Below, in pieces: positions 43,301-52,398 of a stretch of 64,000 nt of DNA. The DNA comes from Microlunatus elymi (GTDB lineage: Bacteria; Actinomycetota; Actinomycetes; Propionibacteriales; Propionibacteriaceae). A program made the position numbers and the translations under genes. The notes under the pieces were generated by a model. That model had not been told where the DNA came from and ran no database searches. It saw only the letters and a list, made by a program, of their open reading frames with translations. Every line of letters starts with the position of its first letter. The stretch's first letter is position 1. The stretch is taken from contig NZ_CP041692.1 in the NCBI RefSeq assembly GCF_007362775.1, positions 496,001-560,000 of the forward strand. The letters are read 5' to 3'.

Positions 43301-43358
43301 GTCGGAGCAGATGCGTCGAACCCCCGGATTCGCCGGGGTTGGTGCCGTCTGCTCCGAC
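43301..43358 (+). other. Nested hairpin between the GH32 and dehydrogenase genes
   Basis: GTCGGAGCAGA (43301-43311) pairs perfectly with TCTGCTCCGAC (43348-43358), and within it AACCCC (43319-43324) pairs with GGGGTT (43335-43340). GTTTTA follows. It may be the terminator of the upstream operon, or a structured leader of the dehydrogenase gene, whose start is 33 bases downstream. Confidence 0.6.
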
Positions 43359-43390
43359 GTTTTACCCGGTCTGTTCGAAGGAGTGGCTCC

Positions 43391-44422
43391 ATGCGCGCAG
43401 CGTTTCTGCCCGGCAATCGGCAGGTGCAACTGAAGGACATCGACGATCCGCGGCCCGGCCACGGCCAGGTGGTGGTGGCGATGCGGGCCTCGACGATCTG
43501 CGGCAGCGATCTACGTGCGATCTATCGCGAGCATCTCGGGGAGGGGCCGGAGGCCTACCAGGACGTGGTGGCCGGTCACGAGCCCGCCGGCCGCGTGGTC
43601 GAGGTCGGCGACGGCGTCGATCGGATCAAGGTTGGCGACCGGGTGGTGGTCTATCACATCAGCGGGTGCGGACAGTGCGACGACTGTCGGCGCGGCTATC
43701 AGATCAGCTGCACGTCGCCGAAGCGGGCGGCGTACGGCTGGCAGCGCAACGGCGGGCACGCCGACCTGCTGCTGGCAGAGGAACGCGACCTGCTGGTGCT
43801 CCCCGACGAGCTCAGCTTTGTCGACGGCGCCTGCGTCGCTTGCGGATTCGGTACGGCCTACGAGGCGCTGTGCCGGGTGGATGTCTCCGGCCGAGATCGG
43901 GTGCTGATCGTCGGGCTCGGCCCGGTCGGCAACGCCGCCGGACTGATGGCCAAGGCGATGGGCGCCAGCACCGTGGTCGGCGTCGACGTCAGCGGCGACC
44001 GCCGCCGCCTTGCTGTTGATCTTGGTGCGGTGGACCTGACGGTGCCGGCCGGCGACGATGATCAACTCCGCGAGATCCTTGGTGACGGTGCCGAGGTGTC
44101 GATCGACTGCAGCGGCAACGGCATCGGGCAGCTGGCGGCACTCAAACACACCCGCCGCTGGGGTAGGGCAGCGTTGGTGGGTGAGGGCGGACAGCTCAGC
44201 GTCGATGTCAGTGAGGTGCTGATTCATCGGCAGCTGACCGTGCACGGATCCTGGGTGACCTCGACGGTCCGGATGGCCGAGTTGCTGGAGCGCCTCGTCC
44301 GTTGGGACCTGCACCCCGAGCGTGTGGTCAGCGACACCTTTGCGCTGGCCGACGCGGCAACCGCGTACGAGGTTGCCGACGCCGGCGCCAGCGGAAAGAT
44401 CGGCATCGTCTGGGACGATTGA
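43391..44422 (+). CDS. Zinc-dependent medium-chain alcohol dehydrogenase
   Basis: 343 residues from ATG 43391 with GAAGGAG upstream. The catalytic zinc ligands are Cys in [12 protein letters not shown] and His-Glu in [16 protein letters not shown]; the structural zinc site has [15 protein letters not shown]. The cofactor site [22 protein letters not shown] is a Rossmann GxGxxG motif with an acidic residue at the end of strand 2 (VGVDVS), so NAD is likely. Threonine or polyol dehydrogenases are the nearest types; the substrate is not evident. It follows a carbohydrate operon but is separated by a strong hairpin. Confidence 0.92.
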   Translation: MRAAFLPGNRQVQLKDIDDPRPGHGQVVVAMRASTICGSDLRAIYREHLGEGPEAYQDVVAGHEPAGRVVEVGDGVDRIKVGDRVVVYHISGCGQCDDCRRGYQISCTSPKRAAYGWQRNGGHADLLLAEERDLLVLPDELSFVDGACVACGFGTAYEALCRVDVSGRDRVLIVGLGPVGNAAGLMAKAMGASTVVGVDVSGDRRRLAVDLGAVDLTVPAGDDDQLREILGDGAEVSIDCSGNGIGQLAALKHTRRWGRAALVGEGGQLSVDVSEVLIHRQLTVHGSWVTSTVRMAELLERLVRWDLHPERVVSDTFALADAATAYEVADAGASGKIGIVWDD

Positions 44423-44561
44423 TTCGATCCGTGTGACGCCGCTGCCCATGTCTTGGGGCCGGAGCGCCACAACCGGGACTTTGGTCCTGACCTGCTCGTG
44501 ATTCCTCAGGGCTGCTCCGGTGGGGCAGATCGTGGCCCTGCCCGCGGCCTATCGTGATCGG

Positions 44562-47402
44562 ATGGATTCGCCGTTCGTCGGGCGCGAGTCCGAACTCCAG
44601 CGCATGCAGGATTTGTTGAGTCCTGCGATGCTGCAGCGCGGCCATGTGCTGATCGTTCGCGGTGAGGCGGGCATCGGCAAGACCAGGCTGACCGAGGAGT
44701 TCGCCCGTCTCGCTGCCGGTTCCGGAGTGCAGGTGATCCGCGGGCAGGCGTTGGACGACCCGGGGATGCCGGTGCTGTGGCCGTGGCGGCAACCGCTCTC
44801 CGATCTGGGCGGTGCCGAACTGATCGAGGACGCGCCGTCGATCGAACTGACCGACTCCTCGGACGCGGCGAACGCCCGCTTCCGGTTCTTCTCCCGGATC
44901 ACCGATCTGCTCTTGCGGAGGGCGCAAGCGCCGCGGCTGCTGGTGATGGAGGATCTGCACTGGGCCGACGAACTCAGCCTCGCGTTGCTGCGGCATGTGG
45001 TCGCCGCGGTCCGCAACTCGCCGATGATCTTGGTGCTGACCGTACGAGATCTCGGACCCCGGCCGTGGGCGCAGCCCGTCGAGCAGACCCTGACCGATCT
45101 GCTGGCGCTCCCGGCAACCCACGTCATCCGGCTGCCCGGGTTGCCCCGTGATCAGGTACGACGCTGGCTGGCCGGACTGCACGGCGTCCCGGCCGAGGTG
45201 GCCGGTCGGGTCGCCGAGAGCATCACCGATGCCGACGGCGCCAATCCGCTGCATGTCCGGCTGCTGAGCGAAGCGCTGATCCGCCGACCGGACGCAAGTG
45301 AGCCGGACGCGCCAGACCTGCGCCGACTCGTCCTGGCGCAGCTGGCGGACCTGCCGGTACGGGTGCAACGAACGATCCGCGCCGCGTCCATCTTCAACGA
45401 CCGCGTCCGGCCGGACCTGTTGGCCAAGATCGTCCAGCTGCCGCTGGCAGACGTGCTCGATGATCTTGATCACGCGGTCCGTGCCGGAGTGCTCCGCCGG
45501 AACCGCGATGACCTCAATTGCGAATTCATGCACGTGCTGGTGCGTGACGCCGTACGAGTTGATCTTGGTCCGGACGAGCGGGAACAACTGCATCACCGGA
45601 CCGCCATGACGCTTGCGGAGTTGACCTGCGCGGACAAGTTCGCCGGCCTGATCGCTCGGCACTGGTTGCTGAGCGGACGGCGCGAGGCCGATCGGGAGGC
45701 GCTGCACTGGTTGCGCCGGGCAGCGACCGTTGCCTCGGCCGGCCAGGATCTGATCACAGCGGTCGATGTCTGGGGTCAGGCGCTGGCCGCCGCCGAACGA
45801 CTCGGCTGGGACGAGGTCCGCGGCTGGCTGCACATCGACCGGGCGCGAGCGCGTTACTGTGCCGGCCGGATCAACGAGTCGTTGGCCGACTGCGCCGCGG
45901 CGGTTGATCTTGCCGGCACTGTGAAAAGCCCGGAGATGGCGGCGCGGGCCGCGCTGGTGGTGGCGGGCGTGGGCAGCGAAACCACCGCCGCGACGATCGA
46001 ATCCCTGTGTACACAGGCATTGTCGATGATGCCGCAGCAGCCCGACCGGACGCAGCGGCTGCTCACGGCCCGGACGCTCGCGCGTCGAGCTCACGCCCTC
46101 GCGTATCGAGACCTGCCCGCCGCCCGCGGTCTGAGCAGAACGGCGGTGGAACTGGTCGATGACGGCTGCGCGGACGCGGTGCTGGATGCGGTGGCGGCGC
46201 GCCACCTGACCCTGTGCGACGCGCAGCACGTGGAGCCGCGGATCGCGCTGGCCGAGCGCGCCATCGCCGTCGGGCCGGCGGCTCATCAGCCGCTCGGCCG
46301 GGCCTGGGGCCACATCTGGATGTACGAGGCCGCCATGCAACGCGGTGACCTCGGTCGCGTCGACGGCGAGTTGGCGGCGCTGAGTCGTGTGGTGAACGCG
46401 GACGGCTGGCCGATGACGCGCTGGCATCTGCTGCGCGCGACGGTCTGTCGAGCAGTGTTGGTCGGTGATTTCGGCACCGCCGAACGGGTGGCGGCCGACG
46501 CCGGACGGCTCGCGATCGAACTGGGCGACCCGAGTATTCCCAACCTGCCCGGGGAAATCAGCGCGGAGCTGGGCATCCTCCGCGGCGGCATGTCGGCCCA
46601 AACGCTGGGCCGGACACTGGAGCAGCTCGGCGCCAGGAGGTCCGACGGACCGGCCGCCGAACTGCTGATGGTGCGGCTGCTGCTCGCTGCGGCCGACCAT
46701 GATCAAGCGATCGCCGCCTATCGTGGCTGGCGCCAGTTGATCATGAACGACGTCGAGCCGGCGGACCGGCCGGGTCGCCAGGGCCAGCTGCTGGCGCATG
46801 CGCAGATCGCCACCGAGCTGGGCGATCAACGGCTGGCGCAGCGGCTGTATCCGTTGGTCTTGGCCGAGCGGGGCCCGTATCGCGGTGACGGTTCGCCGCT
46901 GATCTTCTCGACCGGGTCGCTGGCTCGGCACGCGGCTGAGCTGGCGGCCGTACTGGGCCGCACGGATGAGGCGATTTCCCTGCACCAGCAGGGAATCCGG
47001 GAGAACCTGCTGATCGGCGCGACCCCGTTCGTCGCCCTCGGCCGACTCGGGCTGGCCCGCGTGCTGCTGTCGGCACCGGGACGGGAACGACCCGACAACG
47101 GTGAAGTACGCGGGCTGCTGGCCGCGGCCGCTGCGACCTTCGACGAGCTGGGAATGACCGGCCGGCTGGACGAGATCCGTCGCCTGCAAGGGCATCCGCT
47201 GCCCAGGACCGTGATCGGTTTGACCCCGCGTGAAGTGGAGGTGGCGCGCATGGTGGCCGAGGCACAGACCAATCGCGACATCGCCCAGCGCCTGGTGTTG
47301 TCGGAGCGAACGGTGGAAAGTCACGTCCGCAATGCGCTGGCCAAGATCGGTGCGGACAGCCGAACCGGTCTGGCCACCTGGATGCTTCGGCACCACTCCT
47401 GA
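44562..47402 (+). CDS. LAL-type LuxR-family transcriptional regulator with AAA domain
   Basis: About 946 residues from ATG 44562 (MDSPFVGRESELQRM); a GTG at 44520 is possible and no ribosome site settles it. The ATPase part has Walker A GEAGIGKTRLTEEFARL (about residues 32-48) and Walker B LLVMEDLHWADELSLALLRHV. A long TPR-like helical region follows. The C-terminal HTH is LTPREVEVARMVAEAQTNRDIAQRLVLSERTVESHVRNALAKIGADSR. LAL proteins are large ATP-dependent activators of catabolic or secondary metabolism genes. Neither the inducer nor the targets can be inferred; the zinc dehydrogenase upstream is a candidate target. Confidence 0.92.
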   Translation: MDSPFVGRESELQRMQDLLSPAMLQRGHVLIVRGEAGIGKTRLTEEFARLAAGSGVQVIRGQALDDPGMPVLWPWRQPLSDLGGAELIEDAPSIELTDSSDAANARFRFFSRITDLLLRRAQAPRLLVMEDLHWADELSLALLRHVVAAVRNSPMILVLTVRDLGPRPWAQPVEQTLTDLLALPATHVIRLPGLPRDQVRRWLAGLHGVPAEVAGRVAESITDADGANPLHVRLLSEALIRRPDASEPDAPDLRRLVLAQLADLPVRVQRTIRAASIFNDRVRPDLLAKIVQLPLADVLDDLDHAVRAGVLRRNRDDLNCEFMHVLVRDAVRVDLGPDEREQLHHRTAMTLAELTCADKFAGLIARHWLLSGRREADREALHWLRRAATVASAGQDLITAVDVWGQALAAAERLGWDEVRGWLHIDRARARYCAGRINESLADCAAAVDLAGTVKSPEMAARAALVVAGVGSETTAATIESLCTQALSMMPQQPDRTQRLLTARTLARRAHALAYRDLPAARGLSRTAVELVDDGCADAVLDAVAARHLTLCDAQHVEPRIALAERAIAVGPAAHQPLGRAWGHIWMYEAAMQRGDLGRVDGELAALSRVVNADGWPMTRWHLLRATVCRAVLVGDFGTAERVAADAGRLAIELGDPSIPNLPGEISAELGILRGGMSAQTLGRTLEQLGARRSDGPAAELLMVRLLLAAADHDQAIAAYRGWRQLIMNDVEPADRPGRQGQLLAHAQIATELGDQRLAQRLYPLVLAERGPYRGDGSPLIFSTGSLARHAAELAAVLGRTDEAISLHQQGIRENLLIGATPFVALGRLGLARVLLSAPGRERPDNGEVRGLLAAAAATFDELGMTGRLDEIRRLQGHPLPRTVIGLTPREVEVARMVAEAQTNRDIAQRLVLSERTVESHVRNALAKIGADSRTGLATWMLRHHS

Positions 47403-47416
47403 CCTTCGCATCCGTT

Positions 47417-47473
47417 CCCGCGCACCGCCGGCACTCCCGCGCACCGCCGGCACTCCCGCGCGCCGCCGGCACT
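47417..47473. repeat. Three tandem 19-bp repeats
   Basis: CCCGCGCACCGCCGGCACT is repeated at 47417, 47436 and 47455 (third copy with one change) just after the LAL gene. A partial fourth copy leads into the palindromic element at 47503-47570. The region 47403-47773 holds no gene that I can support. Confidence 0.85.
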
Positions 47474-47502
47474 CCCGCGCAGGTACGTCACCTTCGGTCG
47501 CG

Positions 47503-47570
47503 CTCCCGCGCACCCTCGGTACTCCCGCGTAGGTACGAACTTGCGCTGGAGCACCGCGGGTGCGCGGGAA
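47503..47570. repeat. Palindromic dispersed repeat, copy 1
   Basis: CTCCCGCGCACCCTCGGT (47503-47520) pairs with ACCGCGGGTGCGCGGGAA (47553-47570) at 16 of 18 positions around a 32-base centre. A closely related element with perfect arms is at 60872-60939. Both lie between genes. Confidence 0.8.
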
Positions 47571-47585
47571 CGTAGTGCCGACCGA

Positions 47586-47633
47586 GCGGGAAGTGCGGCG
47601 GGCGGGAAGTGCGGCGGGCGGGAAGTGCGGCCG
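47586..47633. repeat. Three tandem 16-bp repeats
   Basis: GCGGGAAGTGCGGCGG is repeated at 47586 and 47602 and, with changes at its end, at 47618. It lies within the same intergenic region as the 19-bp repeats and the palindromic element. Confidence 0.85.
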
Positions 47634-47773
47634 GAGAGGCTGGCGGGCGAGCGATCGCGAGCGATCGGAGCGGCGTCAGGTTCCGTACTAGCACTGAGGA
47701 TTCCCGTTGCCGAGCGCATTAGCGTGAGATCACGACCGGGTGGGGGACCCGGCGTTGGGGGAAGGAACGCATC

Positions 47774-48277
47774 ATGCGAATGGTGTATCGGGTGCTGGCC
47801 CTTGTGGTCTGCGCCGTTGTTGCCTTTCAGGCCGCGGTGATCGTGTGGGCGGTCGCCGGGCTGGGCAGCTATCTCGACGGGGGAGGGGTGCTGGACAAGG
47901 CCAAGACCGAGTCGGCGATCGAGACCGGCACGAATCTGCCGTTTCCCGAAATGCAGGGCCTGCTGCTGCACGGGATGACCGGGATGATGATCGTGCCGAT
48001 CATCGCCTTGTTGTTCTTGATCAGCTCGTTCTTCGCCAAGGCCGCTCATGCGCGGGTGATGGCGCTGATCGTGGTCGGATTGGTCGCGCTGCAGATGTAT
48101 CTCGGGCTCGAGCTGCATGAGGTCGCCGGGGTCGGCGTCCTGCACGGCGTCAACGCGCTGCTCTTGTTCGCCGCCGCGTTGGTCGCCTTCCGCTTCGGTG
48201 GCGAGCCGATCGTCAAGTCGTCGGAGCCGATCGAGCGGATCGGTCAGCCGGACTCGAACGTCGCCAGCGAGGTCTGA
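47774..48277 (+). CDS. Small multi-pass membrane protein
   Basis: 167 residues from ATG 47774 (GGGGGAAGG upstream). Four hydrophobic segments are visible: VLALVVCAVVAFQAAVIVWAVAGL, MMIVPIIALLFLISSFF, ALIVVGLVALQMYLGL and VLHGVNALLLFAAALVAF. His residues in LLLHGMTGMMI, LELHEVAG and VLHGVNALL could bind haem or copper. It ends 21 bases before the multicopper oxidase start, so the two are probably cotranscribed and may form one redox or metal-handling unit. No named family is recognised. Confidence 0.8.
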   Translation: MRMVYRVLALVVCAVVAFQAAVIVWAVAGLGSYLDGGGVLDKAKTESAIETGTNLPFPEMQGLLLHGMTGMMIVPIIALLFLISSFFAKAAHARVMALIVVGLVALQMYLGLELHEVAGVGVLHGVNALLLFAAALVAFRFGGEPIVKSSEPIERIGQPDSNVASEV

Positions 48278-48298
48278 GCAGCTGGTCAGGGCGTGACG

Positions 48299-49777
48299 AT
48301 GCGTGTGAGGGCAGTGCTCGCGCTGCTCGGCACCGGGATCCTGCTGGCCGTCATCGGCTGGTTCTGGGCAGGCAGCTTCGCACCGGACGATCTGTCGGCC
48401 GCCGACATGGGGGACGTCGACGGTGGCGGCGGTACTGTCCGTGCCGAACGCGACCGCTCCGGGTCGACGGGGATGACCGGCGGCGGTGATCACCACGATC
48501 ATCACGGCGGAAATGGTAGGGACGCCGGCGGGCACAACGCAGGTGGCGTGGTGTCCGTCGACCGTCTCGTCGCTCGGTCGGGGCCGGCCGACCGACACTT
48601 CGTCCTGCGCGCACAGCAGGCCGGCCCACATCGCTACCTGATCAACGGCCGTACGCCCGGTCCGGTGCTGCGGGTGCGACAAGGTGATCTTGTCGAAGTG
48701 AAGTTGATCAACGAGTCGGTGCCGAACGGCGTGACCCTGCACTGGCACGGTGTCGACGTGCCGAATGCGGCCGACGGTGTCGCCGGGGTGACCCAGGACG
48801 CGGTCAAGATCGGGCAGGAGTACGTCTACCGCTTCGTAGCCGACCGCGCAGGCACCTTCTGGTATCACTCGCATCAGCTGTCTCATGAACAGGTGCTGGG
48901 CGGGCTGTTGGGTGCGTTGGTGGTCGAACCACGCAGGTCGACAGCCGAGTCCGATGCAGTGGCCCTGATCCACCTCTATCAAGGCAAACGCACCGTGAAC
49001 GGATCAGCGGCCCGGCTCAAGATCAACATTCGCGACGGGCAGCGGCTGCGGGTGATCAACACCGACAACGGGCCGGTGACGCTGCAGGTCGCCGGCGCCG
49101 GCTACCGGGTGCTCGCCACCGACGGCAGCGACGTCGTCGGACCCACCGAGGTCAGGGACCGCGAAGTGACGGTCACCGCCGGCGGCCGAGTTGATCTTGG
49201 ATTGGACGCGATCCCTGCCACGGTGGAGATTTCCGGCGTCGGCTGGGTGGACGTCAACGGCGGTGCGCCGACAACCGCAGGTACGCAGCCGGAGCTCGAT
49301 CTGCTGCGCTACGGACGGCACGTGCCGGTGGATCTGCAAACGGCCACACCGGATCGCACGTTCCGCTACGACCTCGGCCGGCGACCCGGCTTCGTACGAG
49401 GAAAGCCCGGGCTGTGGTGGACGATCAACGGCAAGATGTGGCCGAAGGTGCCGATGTTCATGGTCAGCGAAGGCGACGTGGTCCGGATGACGATCACCAA
49501 CCACAGCGGCGATGTGCACCCGATGCATCTGCACGGGCACCGGGTGCTGATCTTGTCCCGCAACGGTGAGCCGTCGACCGGCAGTCCGTGGTGGCTGGAC
49601 TCGATCAACGTCCGCGACGGTGACACGTACGTGATCGCGTTCCGAGCCGACAATCCGGGCATCTGGATGGATCACTGCCACAACCTGCCGCACGCCGCGC
49701 AGGGCCTGATCGCCCACCTGATGTATCAGGGCGTCACCACCCCGTACCGACTGAACGACACCAACGAACCCGAGTGA
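48299..49777 (+). CDS. Multicopper oxidase (two/three-domain, exported)
   Basis: 492 residues from ATG 48299; GTG 48293 is the alternative but lies too near the AGGG site. A signal anchor (AVLALLGTGILLAVIGWFWAGSF) leads to a His/Asp/Gly-rich linker (GGGDHHDHHGGNG) that could bind metal. Copper ligand motifs are LHWHGVDVP, FWYHSHQLSHEQ, HPMHLHGHRV and MDHCHNLPHAAQGLIAHLM, so type 1 and trinuclear centres are complete; the residue after HCHNLPHAAQG is Leu rather than Met as an axial position. Likely oxidises phenols or metal ions such as Cu(I) outside the membrane. Confidence 0.93.
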   Translation: MRVRAVLALLGTGILLAVIGWFWAGSFAPDDLSAADMGDVDGGGGTVRAERDRSGSTGMTGGGDHHDHHGGNGRDAGGHNAGGVVSVDRLVARSGPADRHFVLRAQQAGPHRYLINGRTPGPVLRVRQGDLVEVKLINESVPNGVTLHWHGVDVPNAADGVAGVTQDAVKIGQEYVYRFVADRAGTFWYHSHQLSHEQVLGGLLGALVVEPRRSTAESDAVALIHLYQGKRTVNGSAARLKINIRDGQRLRVINTDNGPVTLQVAGAGYRVLATDGSDVVGPTEVRDREVTVTAGGRVDLGLDAIPATVEISGVGWVDVNGGAPTTAGTQPELDLLRYGRHVPVDLQTATPDRTFRYDLGRRPGFVRGKPGLWWTINGKMWPKVPMFMVSEGDVVRMTITNHSGDVHPMHLHGHRVLILSRNGEPSTGSPWWLDSINVRDGDTYVIAFRADNPGIWMDHCHNLPHAAQGLIAHLMYQGVTTPYRLNDTNEPE

Positions 49778-49793
49778 TCACATCCAGGCTCAG

Positions 49794-50681
49794 TCAGGAG
49801 GTGCGGGACTGCAGGCGTTTCAAGATCGTCTGGGTGAGCTCGCGATCGTACGGAAGGTCGGTGCCGTCGAGGTTGATCACCGGGGTGATCTGCTGGCCGC
49901 TGGACACCGACCACAGTCCGTCGACCTGGTCGAGCTCGGACCGCCGTACGTAGCGGTAGTCGGTGCCGAAGCCGAGCGACGCGACGATGCCGAACAGCGC
50001 CGCCTGAGTGGTGCCCTCGAGGATGCCTTGATCGGTACGCGGCGTGACGAAGACGTCGCCGACCTTCATGATCACGGTCGAGGTCGGACCCTCCAGCACG
50101 TAGCCGTCGGTGCTGACGAAGATCACGTCCTCGGCGCCGCGCCGATGCGCCTCCCGCAACGCCGCCTTGTTGACCGCGTAGGAAAGGGTCTTGGCTCCCT
50201 GCAGCAACCAGGGCGAGGTCTTGGCGATGTCCCGCGGATAACCGCGATCCAGCGTGACCACCTTCATCCCGTGATGCTGGCGGTGGCTGTAGTCGTCGCC
50301 GACGAACGCGTACGCCCAGGCCGTCGGCTGCTCGAGGCCCTCGATGCCGCGGGTGATGATCAACTTCACCAGCACGTCGTCGCGTTCGTGCAGCCGAGCG
50401 GCCAGTCGGACCGCCTGTTCGATCGCGTCAAGATCAAGTTCCGGCAGCTCCAGCATCCGCGCCGAGCGCTGCAACCGCTGCAGATGCGGCTGCACCGCCT
50501 GCACGTCGCCACCGACCACGCCGAAGGTCTCGAAGATCCCATCACCGCGGGTCACCCCGAGGTCGGTGACGTTGATCTGCGGCTGCTGCGGATCCAGCAC
50601 CCGCAGCCGATCCTCGGGGGCAGCGGTGCCGGCCGGCAGCGGGGTCGCCGGGTCAATGATCACCAAGGTTGCGTCGGTCAC
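49794..50681 (-). CDS. pabC: Class IV aminotransferase, 4-amino-4-deoxychorismate lyase type
   Basis: 295 residues from the GTG at 50679-50681 with GAAGGAA upstream. The PLP Lys is in GAKTLSYAVNKAALREAHRRGAEDVIFVSTDGYVLEGPTSTVI, and VTDLGVTRGDGIFETFGV is the N-terminal signature. Such enzymes release 4-aminobenzoate from aminodeoxychorismate for folate synthesis; branched-chain or D-amino-acid aminotransferase activity is the alternative in the same family. The pabA-like gene at 63342 supports a folate link, though the two are not adjacent. Confidence 0.78.
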   Translation of the reverse strand: MTDATLVIIDPATPLPAGTAAPEDRLRVLDPQQPQINVTDLGVTRGDGIFETFGVVGGDVQAVQPHLQRLQRSARMLELPELDLDAIEQAVRLAARLHERDDVLVKLIITRGIEGLEQPTAWAYAFVGDDYSHRQHHGMKVVTLDRGYPRDIAKTSPWLLQGAKTLSYAVNKAALREAHRRGAEDVIFVSTDGYVLEGPTSTVIMKVGDVFVTPRTDQGILEGTTQAALFGIVASLGFGTDYRYVRRSELDQVDGLWSVSSGQQITPVINLDGTDLPYDRELTQTILKRLQSRTS

Positions 50682-50823
50682 CGGTCGTTCCTTCTCGCTG
50701 GGCACACCCGGGAGGGCGTGTCTGTTGAATGGCGCGGGGCTGCGCGGCACGCCCCAGCGATTGAATCACGCCGTCACCTCAACTTCGCAACCGCGCAGGA
50801 CCATCCCACGCGACCGCCCGAGC

Positions 50824-51354
50824 TCAGCGTCGGCGCTTACTGGCCAGGTGGTCCTGCCAGCGATCCAGCATTCCGTCCAGCTCGCGGTTCATGAACGCGA
50901 GGAACTCTGCCGTCTCGGCCAAGCGCCGCCCGGCCTCGGTGTCCTCGCCGGCAGCCGCGACACCGGCCTCCAGTTCTCGTTGCCAGTGGCTCAGATAGGT
51001 GTCCCGCCTGGTGATGGACTCGTAGAGGGCGTTGTGCTGAATGCGGTAGCGGTCGCGACGGGTGCCCGGCTCGCGTTCCCGGCTGATCATCCGCACCTGC
51101 GCCAGATAGCGGATCGCCCCGGACACCGCGGCCGGACTGATCTGCAGCCGGCGGGACAGCTCGGCCGCGGTCATGGTGCCGGTCTGGGTGGTCATCAGAC
51201 ACGCCATTACCCGAGAGGCCATCCGCGGCATGCCGGCCTCGACCATCGCCGAGGCGAACTGCTCGATGAAGCGCTCGACGCCGGCCGGGTCGTGGTAGGC
51301 CGCGGGCTCGTCGGGCGGGGAGGTCGCCTTGCCGCGGTGGTCAACTGTGGTCAT
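50824..51354 (-). CDS. GbsR/MarR-family transcriptional regulator
   Basis: 176 residues from the ATG at 51352-51354 with AGGA upstream. The winged helix is MPRMASRVMACLMTTQTGTMTAAELSRRLQISPAAVSGAIRYLAQVRMISREREPGTRRDRYRI, in the style of regulators found beside ABC exporters. The C-terminal helices (THLSHWQ-like LSHWQRELEAGVAAAGEDTEAGRRL) form the dimer arm. It is divergent from the ABC exporter genes at 51433 and probably controls them through the AT-rich 78-bp spacer. Confidence 0.9.
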   Translation of the reverse strand: MTTVDHRGKATSPPDEPAAYHDPAGVERFIEQFASAMVEAGMPRMASRVMACLMTTQTGTMTAAELSRRLQISPAAVSGAIRYLAQVRMISREREPGTRRDRYRIQHNALYESITRRDTYLSHWQRELEAGVAAAGEDTEAGRRLAETAEFLAFMNRELDGMLDRWQDHLASKRRR

Positions 51355-51432
51355 CGGCACCGATCCTAGCGGACTGCGTTTTAACACTTCCTTAACTTTA
51401 CAAGATTGTGAAGATTGCGTACGTTGGTTGGC
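51355..51432. promoter_or_regulatory. AT-rich divergent promoter between the MarR-type regulator and ABC exporter
   Basis: The 78-bp spacer has a stretch GTTTTAACACTTCCTTAAC (about 51379-51397) followed by TTTACAAGATTGTGAAG, much richer in A/T than its surroundings. CACTTC and GTGAAG are inverted half-sites about 30 bp apart. It is likely to contain both promoters and the regulator's binding site. Confidence 0.5.
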
Positions 51433-52398
51433 ATGTCAACAGCGATTGCAGCCGATCAGCTGCGCAAGTCGTTCGGGCGCACCGTCGCCCTCAATGGTCT
51501 CGACCTACAGGTGGAGACCGGGGAAGTGCACGGCTTCCTCGGACCCAACGGAGCCGGCAAGTCGACCACGATCCGGATCCTGCTCGGACTGCTCCGGTCG
51601 GACTCCGGCACCGTGGAGCTGCTGGGGCAGGATCCCTGGCGTCACGCCGTCACGTTGCACCGCCGGCTGGCCTACGTACCCGGCGACGTGGAGTTGTGGC
51701 CGAACCTGACCGGCGGGGAGGCGATCGACCTGCTCGGTCGGTTGCGCGGTGGCATCGATCCGGCCCGCCGGGCCGACCTGATCGAGCGATTTGATCTTGA
51801 TCCGACGAAGAAGGGCCGGGCCTACTCCAAGGGCAACCGGCAGAAGGTGGCGATCGTGGCCGCGCTGGCCTCCGACGCCGAGCTGCTGCTGCTGGACGAG
51901 CCGACCGCCGGCCTGGACCCGCTGATGGAGGTCGTCTTCTCCGACGTGATCTTTGCGGCCAAGGATGCCGGCAAGACCGTCCTGCTGTCCTCCCACATCC
52001 TTGCCCAGGTTGAGAAGTTGGCCGATCGGGTCAGCATTATCCGGCAGGGCGAGATCGTTCAGACCGGCAGCCTGAGCCAGATGCGGCACCTGACCCGGAC
52101 CGAGATCAACGCCGAGTTGGCCGAGGCGCCGACCGGTCTGGATCAGCTGCCCGGAGTCCACGATCTGCAGACCGATCGGGCCGATGGCCTGATCAAGATC
52201 AAACTCAACGCCGACGGTGAGCACCTGGACACCATCTTCGATCAACTGGCCCGACACCGGATCCGTAGCCTGATCAGCCATCCGCCGACCCTGGAGGAGT
52301 TGATGCTGCGGCACTACGAGGCGGAGCTGAAGGGCAACGGCGGCGCTGCCGACGAGCCTCGTTCCGAGGGACGGCACGTGAAGGCGGTTCGGCGATGA
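51433..52398 (+). CDS. ABC exporter ATP-binding protein
   Basis: 321 residues from ATG 51433. Walker A is [18 protein letters not shown] (about residues 37-54); the signature region is [33 protein letters not shown] with Walker B LLLLDEP, then the H-loop in TVLLSSHIL. The signature reads YSKGNRQK rather than LSGGQ, a variant common in the DrrA/CcmA-like drug exporters. It overlaps the permease start by four bases. The regulator gene upstream is divergent, so drug or antibiotic export under MarR-type control is plausible. Confidence 0.93.
   Translation: MSTAIAADQLRKSFGRTVALNGLDLQVETGEVHGFLGPNGAGKSTTIRILLGLLRSDSGTVELLGQDPWRHAVTLHRRLAYVPGDVELWPNLTGGEAIDLLGRLRGGIDPARRADLIERFDLDPTKKGRAYSKGNRQKVAIVAALASDAELLLLDEPTAGLDPLMEVVFSDVIFAAKDAGKTVLLSSHILAQVEKLADRVSIIRQGEIVQTGSLSQMRHLTRTEINAELAEAPTGLDQLPGVHDLQTDRADGLIKIKLNADGEHLDTIFDQLARHRIRSLISHPPTLEELMLRHYEAELKGNGGAADEPRSEGRHVKAVRR

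Noticed and set aside
44328-47513. 1061-codon open frame on the minus strand
   Set aside because: Antisense shadow of the LAL regulator, caused by GC-rich third positions; its composition is Arg/Gln/Gly/His-rich without domains, while the plus frame has Walker and LuxR motifs.
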